From Bacteroidaceae bacterium (lineage in GTDB: Bacteria > Bacteroidota > Bacteroidia > Bacteroidales > Bacteroidaceae), in NCBI GenBank assembly GCA_017645305.1, contig JAGCPD010000009.1:1-64000 (forward strand): DNA of 64,000 nucleotides, given 5' to 3'. Position 1 is the stretch's first letter; every line of letters begins with the position of its first letter. Below the pieces are notes generated by a model that was given only the letters and a program-made list of their open reading frames with translations, had not been told where the DNA came from and made no database searches. The translations under genes were made by a program, and so were the position numbers. Of the stretch, positions 25,399 through 34,214 are shown in pieces.

Positions 25399-26562
25399 AT
25401 GAGAAAAAGGCTATTACTCATCCTAACTCTATGTGCCCTTGTAGGGAGCGGTACTGTTTGGGCGCAGGAGAACCTGCAACAGCAGGCAAAGGCAATGCAA
25501 GAGACAAAGGCATTCACAGCTGTGAAGGAACTCCCCATCACCAGTATCAAGAACCAGTGGCGCAGCGGTACATGCTGGGCTTACGGCACGCTGGGCTATT
25601 TGGAGAGTGAGATTCTGCGTCAGAGCGGCCGTGAGTATAACCTGTGCGAGATGTTCGTGGTAAATAAGGATTATATGGACAATGCCGCGCACTTTGTACG
25701 CATGCACGGCTTCAGCCAAATTTCGCAAGGCGGCTCGTGCGACGACGTATTGGATGTAATCCGCCACTACGGCATCTGCCCTGAGGAGGCTATGCCTGCA
25801 CCTGGCTCGCTGGTGGGCGATTCGCTGGCTAACTTCACCAAGTTCTTTCCCGAGTTTGAGGCTACTGTCCGACGCGCTATCGTTTCCGACGACTCGGTTG
25901 CCGCTGACCTTGTAGCAGCCCAGATAGCTGCTACTACCCATGGTGCTACACCTCGGGCACACTGGCAGGACAGCGTGCAGGCGGTTTTAGACCGATACGT
26001 GGGCTGCTGTCCAGAAACCTTTACTTACAAGGGCAAGACCTATACCCCACAGAACTTTGCCCAAAGTCTGGGTCTGAATCCCGACGACTACATAAGTTTG
26101 ACCAGCTACACGCATCATCCCTTCCGTGATTGGTTTGTTATAGAGGCTCCCTACAAGTGGCGCCTTAAGCCTAGCTATAATATCCCCATCGAAGAACTGA
26201 TGGATGTCCTTGATAAGGCAATAGATGCCGGCTACACTGTGGCATGGGGCGGTGACGTATCGGGCGACTTCACTCGTACAGGTACGGCTGAACTGCCTAG
26301 CGGCGTCAAACCCACGCAGCAGCTCCGACAGGAGCAGTGGAACGATTGGCGTTTCACCTATGATCACGTGATGCTCATCTACGGCAAGGCTATCGACGAG
26401 TTCGGCCGCCCTTATTACATGGTCAAGAATACTTGGGGCAAGACGGGAACATACCAGGGTATCTGGTACATGTCGCGCGACTATATGATTCTGAATACCA
26501 CTTACATTTTCCTTAACCGCAATGCGCTGCCTAAGACACTGCGCAAGGCTGTAAGGCTTTAA
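25399..26562 (+). CDS. C1B peptidase (bleomycin hydrolase/aminopeptidase C-like)
   Basis: The 387-residue protein has a cleavable signal peptide (ending VWAQ) and the papain-like triad: Cys59 in SGTCWAYG, His323 in YDHVMLIYG and Asn344 in VKNTWG. Bacteroidales bleomycin-hydrolase-like enzymes act as aminopeptidases, and the signal suggests the periplasm or cell surface. The gene is wedged between xseA (20-base gap) and xseB (14-base gap) on the same strand, so it is probably co-transcribed with exonuclease VII. Confidence 0.9.
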   Translation: MRKRLLLILTLCALVGSGTVWAQENLQQQAKAMQETKAFTAVKELPITSIKNQWRSGTCWAYGTLGYLESEILRQSGREYNLCEMFVVNKDYMDNAAHFVRMHGFSQISQGGSCDDVLDVIRHYGICPEEAMPAPGSLVGDSLANFTKFFPEFEATVRRAIVSDDSVAADLVAAQIAATTHGATPRAHWQDSVQAVLDRYVGCCPETFTYKGKTYTPQNFAQSLGLNPDDYISLTSYTHHPFRDWFVIEAPYKWRLKPSYNIPIEELMDVLDKAIDAGYTVAWGGDVSGDFTRTGTAELPSGVKPTQQLRQEQWNDWRFTYDHVMLIYGKAIDEFGRPYYMVKNTWGKTGTYQGIWYMSRDYMILNTTYIFLNRNALPKTLRKAVRL

Positions 26563-26576
26563 AAACTGATGAATAT

Positions 26577-26774
26577 ATGAAAGAAAAGGAATTGACATAC
26601 GAGGCTGCCATGGAGCGGTTGGAAAAGCAGGCCAGAGAGATGGAGAATGGAGATGTTGCCATTGATCAGTTGGCCGTAAAACTGAAGGATGCTCAGCAGT
26701 TGCTGCAGTTCTGTAAGGATAAGTTGACAAAGGCCGACGAAGAGGTTAGGAAACTGTTAGACGAGCAAGGCTAA
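26577..26774 (+). CDS. xseB: Exodeoxyribonuclease VII small subunit
   Basis: The 65-residue helical protein (LTYEAAMERLEKQAREMENG, then a second helix) matches XseB in length and sequence pattern. Several copies bind each large subunit. It follows the peptidase gene by 14 bases. The large subunit gene is about 1.2 kb upstream rather than adjacent. Confidence 0.9.
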   Translation: MKEKELTYEAAMERLEKQAREMENGDVAIDQLAVKLKDAQQLLQFCKDKLTKADEEVRKLLDEQG

Positions 26775-26840
26775 GTAACAAATTCTGGCAGGATAAACAT
26801 TTTGTATGGAAAAATGTAAGTTTGTTAGAAAGTTTTTCTG

Positions 26841-26848
26841 TAATTTTG
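26841..26848 (+). promoter_or_regulatory. -7 element (TAATTTTG) of ilvE
   Basis: A TAnnTTTG match lies 31 bases before the ilvE start, and TTTG at 26821-26824 is close to the expected -33 position. Confidence 0.6.
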
Positions 26849-26879
26849 CAACTCAGAAACTTTTTTAAGGTAAGTAAAG

Positions 26880-27902
26880 ATGAAAGAAATTGACTGGAGT
26901 AATTTGTCGTTCGGTTATATGAAGACAGATTATAATGTACGTTGCTATTATCGCAATGGGGCATGGGGTGAGATAGAAACTTGCAGTGAAGAGACTATTC
27001 CCTTGCACATGGCAGCAACTTGTTTGCATTACGGCCAGGAGGCTTTTGAAGGCCTGAAGGCTTACCGTTGCCCTGACGGGAAGGTACGTGTATTCCGTGC
27101 TGATGAGAATGCTGCTCGTCTGCAAAGTACTTGTCGAGGCATCCTAATGCCCGAACTCCCTACAGAGAAGTTTATAGAGATGGTAGAGAGGGTTGTGCGC
27201 CTGAATGAGCGATTCATTCCTCCATACGAGAGTGGCGCTACCTTATATATACGTCCGCTGCTGATTGGTACCAGTGCTCAGGTGGGTGTTCATCCTGCAT
27301 CGGAGTATTTGTTCCTTATCTTTGTGACGCCAGTAGGTCCTTACTTCAAAGGCGGATTTGCTACCAATCCTTACGTGATTATCCGTGAGTATGATCGTAG
27401 TGCTCCACTTGGAACCGGTATTTACAAGGTTGGCGGTAACTATGCAGCCAGTTTGCGTGCCAACAAGATGGCTCATGATTTGGGCTATAGCTGTGAGTTC
27501 TATCTGGATGCCAAGGAGAAGAAGTACATTGACGAATGCGGTGCAGCTAATTTCTTCGGCATAAAGGACAACACATACGTGACTCCCAAAAGTACCAGTA
27601 TCCTGCCCAGTATCACAAACAAGAGTCTGATGCAGTTGGCAATGGATATGGGTTTAAAGGTGGAACGCCGCCAAATTCCCGAGGAGGAACTGGCAACCTT
27701 TGAGGAGGCCGGAGCATGTGGTACAGCGGCCGTTATCAGTCCCATTGAGCGTATAGACGACTTAGAGAATAAGAAAAGCTATATCATCAGTAAGGATGGT
27801 CAGCCGGGACCTGTTAGTACTAAACTCTATAACAAACTGCGTAACATCCAGTATGGTATAGAACCAGACGTTCACGGTTGGACACGTGTTGTGATTGGAT
27901 AA
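26880..27902 (+). CDS. ilvE: Branched-chain amino acid aminotransferase
   Basis: The 340-residue fold-type IV PLP enzyme shows the family blocks (HYGQEAFEGLKAYR, LYIRPLLIGTSAQVGV, GTGIYKVGGNYAASL, CGAANFFGI). The PLP lysine lies in the AKEKKYIDE stretch around residues 212-222. It interconverts Val, Leu and Ile with their 2-oxo acids. It is cytoplasmic, with its own promoter and a terminator shared with the convergent GH16 gene. Confidence 0.95.
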   Translation: MKEIDWSNLSFGYMKTDYNVRCYYRNGAWGEIETCSEETIPLHMAATCLHYGQEAFEGLKAYRCPDGKVRVFRADENAARLQSTCRGILMPELPTEKFIEMVERVVRLNERFIPPYESGATLYIRPLLIGTSAQVGVHPASEYLFLIFVTPVGPYFKGGFATNPYVIIREYDRSAPLGTGIYKVGGNYAASLRANKMAHDLGYSCEFYLDAKEKKYIDECGAANFFGIKDNTYVTPKSTSILPSITNKSLMQLAMDMGLKVERRQIPEEELATFEEAGACGTAAVISPIERIDDLENKKSYIISKDGQPGPVSTKLYNKLRNIQYGIEPDVHGWTRVVIG

Positions 27903-27913
27903 GTAAAAAAAGG

Positions 27914-27949
27914 AAAAAGAGTAAGGGTGATGAAGTCTTACTCTTTTTT
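27914..27949. terminator. Bidirectional terminator between ilvE and the GH16 gene
   Basis: AAAAAGAGTAAG (27914-27925) pairs with CTTACTCTTTTTT (27937-27949), followed by T residues. The right arm overlaps the stop codon and last codons of the minus-strand GH16 gene. Confidence 0.8.
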
Positions 27950-28780
27950 CTTTTGCCAGATTCTAACATAATCAACTTCCATGGTGACGGGTAGTGCTGT
28001 TTCATCCACTCCGGCGTAACCGCCCCAGTCACCACCCCAAGCTACATTAAGGATGGGATAGAAGGCTTTATTGAAAGGCCAGGTATCGTTGTTGCCTTGT
28101 CTGTCGTTTTCAAAATAAAGTTGTTCTGTCCCGTCAACGTATGTGCGGATGTAGTTTTCTGTCCACTCTAATGAGTAAACGTGGAATCCGTCTTCAGCAC
28201 CTGCGCAAGTCATTTCGTGTGTTTTTTGTGTTTTGTGGGGATGGTTATATGCCTGACAGTGTATGCTGCTGCTTACCACGTTAGCATCTACACCAACTTC
28301 TTCCATGATATCTATCTCGCCACATGCGGGCCAGTTTTCGCCATTCACGGGCATCATCCACCAGGCCGGCCATGTGCCTTTGCCCTTGGGTAGTTTTATG
28401 CGTGCCTCAATGTATCCGTACTTGAATCCGACATTTTTATTGCCGTACATCCGACTGCTGTAAATCTTGTCGCCCTCCTTGAAACAATGAATTTTAAGTG
28501 TTCCGTTGCTGCATTCTGCGACCTTGGTTCCTTGGGGAGACCTTTCTGCCACATAGGTCTGTAACTCATGGTTTACCCAGCCGGCATTGGCTTTCTGATA
28601 CGTCCATTTCTTGTTGTCAATAACAGATGTGTTAAACTCATCGGACCATACCAATTTGTATCCTTTTAGCGGGCATTTTATCTTTTTGGGATGGCTGGAA
28701 TCTATCTGGGCTGAGACATGTTGTTGCACACAGAAGAAAAGTGGACAGAGAATAAGTGGCAATAAATGGAACTTCTTCAT
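27938..28780 (-). CDS. GH16 family beta-glucanase (laminarinase/lichenase type)
   Basis: The 280-residue protein has a signal peptide (about 1-24, ending HVSAQ). The GH16 catalytic signature is GEIDIMEEVG, with nucleophile E155, D157 and acid/base E160. Conserved blocks such as WSDEFNTS, GTWPAWWMMP and HVYSLEWTENYI support the family. The inserted M in E-I-D-I-M-E marks the beta-bulge type, which commonly cleaves beta-1,3 or mixed-linked glucans. It starts 5 bases after mrp, so it appears to be the last gene of a housekeeping operon, an unusual place for a secreted glycosidase. Confidence 0.92.
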   Translation of the reverse strand: MKKFHLLPLILCPLFFCVQQHVSAQIDSSHPKKIKCPLKGYKLVWSDEFNTSVIDNKKWTYQKANAGWVNHELQTYVAERSPQGTKVAECSNGTLKIHCFKEGDKIYSSRMYGNKNVGFKYGYIEARIKLPKGKGTWPAWWMMPVNGENWPACGEIDIMEEVGVDANVVSSSIHCQAYNHPHKTQKTHEMTCAGAEDGFHVYSLEWTENYIRTYVDGTEQLYFENDRQGNNDTWPFNKAFYPILNVAWGGDWGGYAGVDETALPVTMEVDYVRIWQKKKE

Positions 28781-28785
28781 GTAGG

Positions 28786-29886
28786 TTATTTTTTTGTATT
28801 TACGATGGTTGTGGGCGGCTGTTCCAGATTACGTTTGTCTGTTTGTGTTACAACTCTGGCAGCCAGCTGCAAGAATGCCTGCCCTGTGATGCTTGAGGGG
28901 TTGAGAGCTGCAGGCGTTCCGCTATCGCCTGACTCGCAGATATCCTGTACTATAGGAATCTGACCAAGTAACGGTAGCTGCATTTTTTCTGCCAATTCCT
29001 TAACACCTTCCTTACCAAAGAGATAATACTTTTCCTGGGGATGTTGGGCGGGTGTAAACCAAGCCATGTTCTCAACCAGTCCCAGTACAGGCACGTTCAC
29101 TTTCTCGTTCTGGTACATGTTTATTCCCTTTTTGACATCAGCTAATGCTATTTGCTGAGGTGTGCTTACAATGACGGCGCCTGTAATAGGAAGTGTTTGT
29201 ACAAGTGTGAGGTGTATGTCGCTGGTGCCTGGAGGCGTGTCCAGAATGAAATAGTCAAGGTCGCCCCAATTCGCATCGCCTATAAGTTGTTTCAAGGCAT
29301 TGCAAGCCATACCGCCACGCCAGAGCGTAGGCTGGTCAGGGTCAACAAAGAAACCTATGCTAAGAACCTTAACTCCATATTTCTCGACAGGCATAATGAG
29401 GTCGCGTCCGTTTACGTTCTCGCTGTAGGGACGTGCATCCTCGATTTGAAACATTTTAGGAGTACTTGGACCGGAGATGTCGCAATCTAACAGACCTACA
29501 TGGTATCCTAATCTTGCTAAAGCAACGGCAAGGTTTGTCGCAATGGTACTTTTTCCTACACCTCCTTTTCCGCTGCTTACGGCAATGATGTTCTTGACAC
29601 CAGGTAAGAGGTCGGGCAGATCGGGACGTGGAACTTGTAGGCTTTTCGTCTTTATTTCTACTTCGGCATCCTTGCAGGCATAGGCGTGAATGGCAGCTTC
29701 GCAAGCCTTTACCACAGATTTCATAAAAGGGTCGGTTGGCTTGTCGAAGATCAGACTGAAGCTAACGTGGAGACCTGCAATACGCATGTCGTCCTCTACC
29801 ATATTCATCTCTACCACATTCTTACCTGTACCAGGGTAGCGTACAGTGGTAAGAGCATCCAGTATAAGTTTGGGGTATAATTCCAT
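28786..29886 (-). CDS. mrp: Mrp/ApbC-type iron-sulfur cluster carrier ATPase
   Basis: The 366-residue protein has an N-terminal MIP18/DUF59 domain (about 1-85) and a P-loop NTPase domain with the deviant Walker A GKGGVGKST near residue 104. Further blocks DCDISGPS and LDTPPGTSDIHLT are typical. The family delivers Fe-S clusters to apoproteins. It sits between trmB and the GH16 gene in a minus-strand operon; the 37-base gap to trmB is filled with TTTCGTTTC-like repeats. Confidence 0.93.
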   Translation of the reverse strand: MELYPKLILDALTTVRYPGTGKNVVEMNMVEDDMRIAGLHVSFSLIFDKPTDPFMKSVVKACEAAIHAYACKDAEVEIKTKSLQVPRPDLPDLLPGVKNIIAVSSGKGGVGKSTIATNLAVALARLGYHVGLLDCDISGPSTPKMFQIEDARPYSENVNGRDLIMPVEKYGVKVLSIGFFVDPDQPTLWRGGMACNALKQLIGDANWGDLDYFILDTPPGTSDIHLTLVQTLPITGAVIVSTPQQIALADVKKGINMYQNEKVNVPVLGLVENMAWFTPAQHPQEKYYLFGKEGVKELAEKMQLPLLGQIPIVQDICESGDSGTPAALNPSSITGQAFLQLAARVVTQTDKRNLEQPPTTIVNTKK

Positions 29887-29923
29887 TTTCGTTTCTGTTT
29901 CCGTTTTCGTTATTCTCTAACCG

Positions 29924-30691
29924 CTAACCTTTACTTACTTTTAGGCTTGAACGCTTCTCGCGACTATAGCTGCGATATTCATCCAGAGGAATTTCCACAT
30001 TAGGTTCCACCAGTTCACCTTCCAACGGGAGACAAAACCGCAAGTATTTGATGTCAATGCCACGTGTCCGCCACATATTTTCGTAGTATGTTTGAAAAGA
30101 GCGGGCTTCTTTCGTTTCGTCCTCCACTTCCTGATACAGGTTTCTTGTGCAGACCTCTGTGGGGATGTTGTTGGCCTTAAGCATTTCTTCGGTATAAGTG
30201 AAGAGGAAGTTGGAGTCAGTTTTCAGGTGTATAATACCTTTATTCTGCATAAACTGTCGGTAACGTTGAAGAAAGAAGGTGCTGGAAAGTCGTTTAGTAA
30301 CCTTCTTCATCTGCGGATCGGAAAAGGTAAGCCATATTTCGCTCACTTCGCCAGGGGAGAAGAACTTGTGGATAAACTCGATGTTGGTACGTAGAAATCC
30401 AACGTTCTTCATATCTGCGAGGTGTGCCTCTTTAGCTCCCGTCCACATACGTGCCCCTTTGATATCCACACCTATGAAGTTCTTGCCGGGATATAATTTC
30501 CCTAGTCCTACAGTATATTCGCCTCGTCCGCAACCAAGTTCTAGGACAATGGGATTGGTGTTATGAAAAAAATGCTCTCCCCAATGCCCTTTCAGGGTAA
30601 ACTCATCTTGCATAAGGGCTATTGTGGGACATTCCACAACAAGTGGGTTTGCTGCCATTTCAGCAAACTTGGCCAATTTACCTTTTCCCAT
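29924..30691 (-). CDS. trmB: tRNA (guanine-N7-)-methyltransferase
   Basis: The 255-residue protein carries the SAM-binding motif [13 protein letters not shown] and the TrmB substrate region ([33 protein letters not shown]). It methylates G46 in the variable loop of tRNAs. The start ([18 protein letters not shown]) follows the stop of the coiled-coil gene by one base, which indicates coupling. Confidence 0.95.
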   Translation of the reverse strand: MGKGKLAKFAEMAANPLVVECPTIALMQDEFTLKGHWGEHFFHNTNPIVLELGCGRGEYTVGLGKLYPGKNFIGVDIKGARMWTGAKEAHLADMKNVGFLRTNIEFIHKFFSPGEVSEIWLTFSDPQMKKVTKRLSSTFFLQRYRQFMQNKGIIHLKTDSNFLFTYTEEMLKANNIPTEVCTRNLYQEVEDETKEARSFQTYYENMWRTRGIDIKYLRFCLPLEGELVEPNVEIPLDEYRSYSREKRSSLKVSKG

Positions 30692-30692
30692 T

Positions 30693-31568
30693 TTACTTCT
30701 CGAACGAGAATGTGGACGTGCCTATATTATGGCCATCTGCAAAAATGTCAACCCTGTAGCTTCCTGCACTTAGGGCTTCCGCTACATCCCAGTAAACCTG
30801 TACACTCTGTTCCTCGCCAGTATATTCTATATCCTTACGTATGCTGTATTCCAGATTCCTGTTTTCGTACTGGAAGGTCCCTCCTTTTGTAAGGACGTCG
30901 CCGGTAGGTGTGGTAATACGCACGTAAATGCTTCTTATGCCTGTAGAGGTCGTAACATTACGCGCAATTCGGAATCCTATGACAAACTTCTTTACATCTT
31001 TGATTTTCTTGGCAGCCTTACCCTTTTTGTTGCGTCCTTCTGCAAAGATTCCTGTTGCATCCAGTTGGCTGGCAATTTCCACTTTCGAGGTAAGTGATTC
31101 GTTTTGGCTGCTTAGGTTACTGATGTGTTGCTGTGCCTGCTCATTCTGCGTTTTCAGGTTCGAGTTTTCTTGTGTCAATTCTTCGTTCAGACGGTTTAAA
31201 GAGTCTATTTGGTGGACAAAGCTTTGCAGCACTTTTCGTAAAGTAGCCAGTTCCTTCTTTAAGCGCATTATTTCGGCAGCATCGTTGCTTTTAACCCGTC
31301 TCAACTCTTCCAGCAACTCTTCCGTTCGCTGCTGTTCCTTTTCCAATTGGGCGACAAGCGAGTCGTTGTTGATTTGCATCTTCATTTCGTTATACTGCAT
31401 GGCAAACTGCTCATACTCGTTCTCCATCTCGCGTTTATCCATTTCGGCAAGTTCCAGCATTTGTGCACTCTCTTCTTGCTGCTTTTGCATGGTGTAAATC
31501 AGATAGCCAATGACACCTGCTACAATAATTGCTGCTACCACAAGGGTTGCTATAAGTTTCTTGCTCAT
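30693..31568 (-). CDS. Membrane-anchored coiled-coil protein, function unknown
   Basis: The 291-residue protein has one N-terminal transmembrane helix (about 5-26), a long coiled coil of Glu/Lys/Gln-rich heptads (about 28-165) and a C-terminal beta-rich domain (about 190-291) ending in [19 protein letters not shown]. The last part looks like a small beta-sandwich facing the periplasm. I do not recognise the family; it looks like a conserved Bacteroidales hypothetical protein. It is the first gene of the operon with trmB, mrp and GH16 and is driven by copy A of the shared promoter module. Confidence 0.85.
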   Translation of the reverse strand: MSKKLIATLVVAAIIVAGVIGYLIYTMQKQQEESAQMLELAEMDKREMENEYEQFAMQYNEMKMQINNDSLVAQLEKEQQRTEELLEELRRVKSNDAAEIMRLKKELATLRKVLQSFVHQIDSLNRLNEELTQENSNLKTQNEQAQQHISNLSSQNESLTSKVEIASQLDATGIFAEGRNKKGKAAKKIKDVKKFVIGFRIARNVTTSTGIRSIYVRITTPTGDVLTKGGTFQYENRNLEYSIRKDIEYTGEEQSVQVYWDVAEALSAGSYRVDIFADGHNIGTSTFSFEK

Positions 31569-31606
31569 TTGTATATATTATATAATGTATAGTTGTTTTA
31601 TTTGCG

Positions 31607-31658
31607 GCAAAGTTACAAATAAGCGAGAACAATACAAAATAAAAACGTCTTTTATTTT
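31607..31658 (-). promoter_or_regulatory. Shared promoter module, copy A (coiled-coil/trmB operon)
   Basis: On the minus strand an inverted repeat (AAAATAAAA, four bases, TTTTTATTTT) runs into GTATTGTTCTCGCTTATTTG and the -7 box TAACTTTG (31615-31608). Over the 38 bases ending at TTTGC it differs from copy B (43971-44009) at only two positions. Confidence 0.75.
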
Positions 31659-31942
31659 AATGTTAAGTGAAAGGACTTGCGAAGAACGTGTTTTTCCAAG
31701 CATGTGGCATATAATGCAGGGGGGGAATAAGTATAGCTGTGTCGTAATGCCCTGATTTTCTGGCCATTTCTGCTAAGTAAAAATCGTTTTGGAAAACTTT
31801 TTCTTTACCATCGGAAAATTTTGTACTGAAAATCAGTGTGTTATAAAAATTTTTGGAAAACTTTTTTATTTTTAATAGAAAAAACTTATGCAAAAATGGA
31901 AACATTTTTCTCCTTTTTCTTGCACGGGTTGCCCGTTTTTTG
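31659..31942. other. Intergenic region between divergent operons
   Basis: No convincing gene is visible. It contains a G7 run (31721-31727), an exact 16-base direct repeat TTTTGGAAAACTTTTT at 31787-31802 and 31851-31866, and AT-rich sequence leading to the nrdD promoter. An 80-codon minus-strand frame (31663-31905) is open but matches nothing I know. Confidence 0.5.
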
Positions 31943-31950
31943 TAATTTTG
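31943..31950 (+). promoter_or_regulatory. -7 element (TAATTTTG) of nrdDG
   Basis: A TAnnTTTG box lies 36 bases before the nrdD start, with TTG at 31919-31921 near the -33 position. I saw no clear NrdR-box pair. Confidence 0.6.
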
Positions 31951-31986
31951 CGCTGCATTTTTCAGAAACCAAAAACATAAATCAAA

Positions 31987-34194
31987 ATGATACAGACCGT
32001 AGTAAAAAGAGATGGCCGAATAGTGGGCTTCAATGAGCAGAAGATTTCTGCTGCCATACGAAAGGCAATGCTAACCACCGAGGAGGGTGAGGACGAATCG
32101 CTTATCACTTCAATCTCTGACCGTATTACCATGAAGGGTAAGGAGCAGATGACGGTGGAGGAAATTCAGGATTTGGTAGAAAACGAATTGATGAAGTCTT
32201 CGCGCAAGGAAGTTGCAAAGGCTTATATTAAATATCGGAATGCGCGTAACATAGCCCGTAAGGCTAAAACCCGCGATATCTTCCTGGAGATTATCAACAT
32301 TAAGAATAATGACGTAACGCGCGAGAACGCCAATATGAATGCCGACACACCAGCCGGTATGATGATGAAGTTCTCGAGCGAGACCACCAAACCTTTTGTT
32401 GACGACTATCTGCTTAGCGAGGATGTACGCGAGGCAGTGCAGAACAACTATCTGCATATTCACGACAAGGACTATTATCCTACCAAGTCGCTCACTTGCG
32501 TTCAGCATCCCTTGGACAAGATTTTAAAGCATGGTTTTCAGGCAGGACACGGAGAGAGTCGTCCAGCCAAGCGTATAGAAACGGCCAGTATTCTGGGATG
32601 TATCAGCATGGAGACCGTGCAGAATGAGATGCATGGCGGTCAGGCCATTCCTGCCTTCGATTATTATTTGGCCCCTTTTGTGCGCAGTTCTTATATAGAA
32701 GAGGTAAAGGTGCTGGAGGATTTGAATGCCGAGGATTACAGCGAACTTTATAACGCACCTATTGATGATTTCCTGAGTGTTCCTTTGACAGGCCTTGAGG
32801 GGCGTGAACGCATCAAGCAGCATGCTATCAACAAGACGGTGGGTAGGGTTCACCAGGCAATGGAAGCCTTTATCCACAATATGAACACGATTCACTCACG
32901 TGGTGGCAATCAAGTGGTTTTCAGTAGCATTAACTATGGTACAGATACCAGCGCAGAGGGACGTTGTATTATTCGTGAACTTCTGCGCAGCACTTATGAG
33001 GGTGTTGGAAACGGGGAAACGGCTATCTTCCCAATTCAGATATGGAAGAAGAAGAAGGGGCTCAGTTATCTGCCCACCGACAGGAATTACGATCTTTATA
33101 AATATGCCTGCAAGGTAACGGCACGTAGGTTCTTCCCCAATTTCATCAATCTGGATGCTACATACAATTATAACGAGAACTGGCGTGAGGATGATCCGGA
33201 ACGTTATAAGTGGGAATGTGCCACTATGGGTTGCCGTACTCGTGTGTTCGAAAACAGATTCGGTCCCAAGACAAGTATCGGTCGCGGTAACCTTAGTTTC
33301 TCTACCATCAATATTGTACGTATGGCTATCGAGTGCATGGGTATCAAGAATCAGCAAGACCGTATCAATGCCTTCTTTGCTAAACTGGACAAGATTTTGG
33401 AAATAACAGCACAGCAGTTGCACGAGCGTTTCGAGTTCCAGAAGACAGCTTTTGTTAAGCAGTTCCCCTTGTTGATGAGAGGACTTTGGATTGACAGCGA
33501 GAAGTTGGGTCCTAATGACACCATCGCGCCTGTTATAAATCAGGGAACCTTGGGTATAGGCTTCATCGGACTGGCAGAGTGTCTGGTTGCCTTGATAGGA
33601 AAGCATCATGGCGAGAGCGATGAGGCACAGCAGTTGGGGCTTAGGATTGTTACCTATATGCGTGACCGTGTTAATGGGTTCAGTGAAAAATACCAGCATA
33701 ACTATAGTGTATTGGCTACCCCTGCAGAGGGCTTGAGCGGCAGATTTACCAAATTTGACCGTAAGAAGTTCGGTGTTCTCCCAGGTATTACTGATAGAGA
33801 GTACTATACAAACTCTAACCATGTGCCTGTATATTATCACTGCTCTGCTTTACACAAGGCACAGATAGAGGCACCTTATCACGAGTTGACCCGTGGTGGC
33901 CATATTTTCTATGTTGAGATAGATGGTGATGCAACACATAACCCAGAGGTGGTTATGAACATAGTGGATCTCATGGATAAATATAACATTGGCTATGGAA
34001 GCGTTAACCACACTCGTAACCGTTGTATGGACTGTGGTTATGAGAATGCCGAGAAGCACATGGACACGTGTCCCAAGTGCGGTAGCCACAATGTGGATCG
34101 CCTGCAGCGTATTACTGGTTATTTGGTAGGTACAACTGACCGTTGGAACAAGGCCAAGCTGTCAGAACTTAATGACCGCGTAGTACACGATTAA
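31987..34194 (+). CDS. nrdD: Anaerobic (class III) ribonucleoside-triphosphate reductase
   Basis: The 735-residue enzyme reduces NTPs to dNTPs under anaerobic conditions. An ATP-cone regulatory domain occupies about residues 3-95 (VVKRDGRIVGFNEQKISAAI). The catalytic barrel follows, and a C-terminal zinc site uses C680, C683, C695 and C698. The glycyl-radical segment is RITGYLVGTTDRW, with G711 as the likely radical site by comparison with GYLG enzymes. The activase nrdG follows by 20 bases. Confidence 0.96.
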   Translation: MIQTVVKRDGRIVGFNEQKISAAIRKAMLTTEEGEDESLITSISDRITMKGKEQMTVEEIQDLVENELMKSSRKEVAKAYIKYRNARNIARKAKTRDIFLEIINIKNNDVTRENANMNADTPAGMMMKFSSETTKPFVDDYLLSEDVREAVQNNYLHIHDKDYYPTKSLTCVQHPLDKILKHGFQAGHGESRPAKRIETASILGCISMETVQNEMHGGQAIPAFDYYLAPFVRSSYIEEVKVLEDLNAEDYSELYNAPIDDFLSVPLTGLEGRERIKQHAINKTVGRVHQAMEAFIHNMNTIHSRGGNQVVFSSINYGTDTSAEGRCIIRELLRSTYEGVGNGETAIFPIQIWKKKKGLSYLPTDRNYDLYKYACKVTARRFFPNFINLDATYNYNENWREDDPERYKWECATMGCRTRVFENRFGPKTSIGRGNLSFSTINIVRMAIECMGIKNQQDRINAFFAKLDKILEITAQQLHERFEFQKTAFVKQFPLLMRGLWIDSEKLGPNDTIAPVINQGTLGIGFIGLAECLVALIGKHHGESDEAQQLGLRIVTYMRDRVNGFSEKYQHNYSVLATPAEGLSGRFTKFDRKKFGVLPGITDREYYTNSNHVPVYYHCSALHKAQIEAPYHELTRGGHIFYVEIDGDATHNPEVVMNIVDLMDKYNIGYGSVNHTRNRCMDCGYENAEKHMDTCPKCGSHNVDRLQRITGYLVGTTDRWNKAKLSELNDRVVHD

Positions 34195-34214
34195 AAGGAT
34201 AATTTCCTTAAAGA

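Noticed and set aside
31663..31905. An 80-codon minus-strand frame upstream of nrdD as a gene
   Set aside because: No promoter box or conserved motif is visible and the region looks like AT-rich spacer. It is kept only as a remark.
32896..33840. A 314-codon minus-strand frame inside nrdD
   Set aside because: It lies fully within the conserved nrdD gene and shows no motif of its own.
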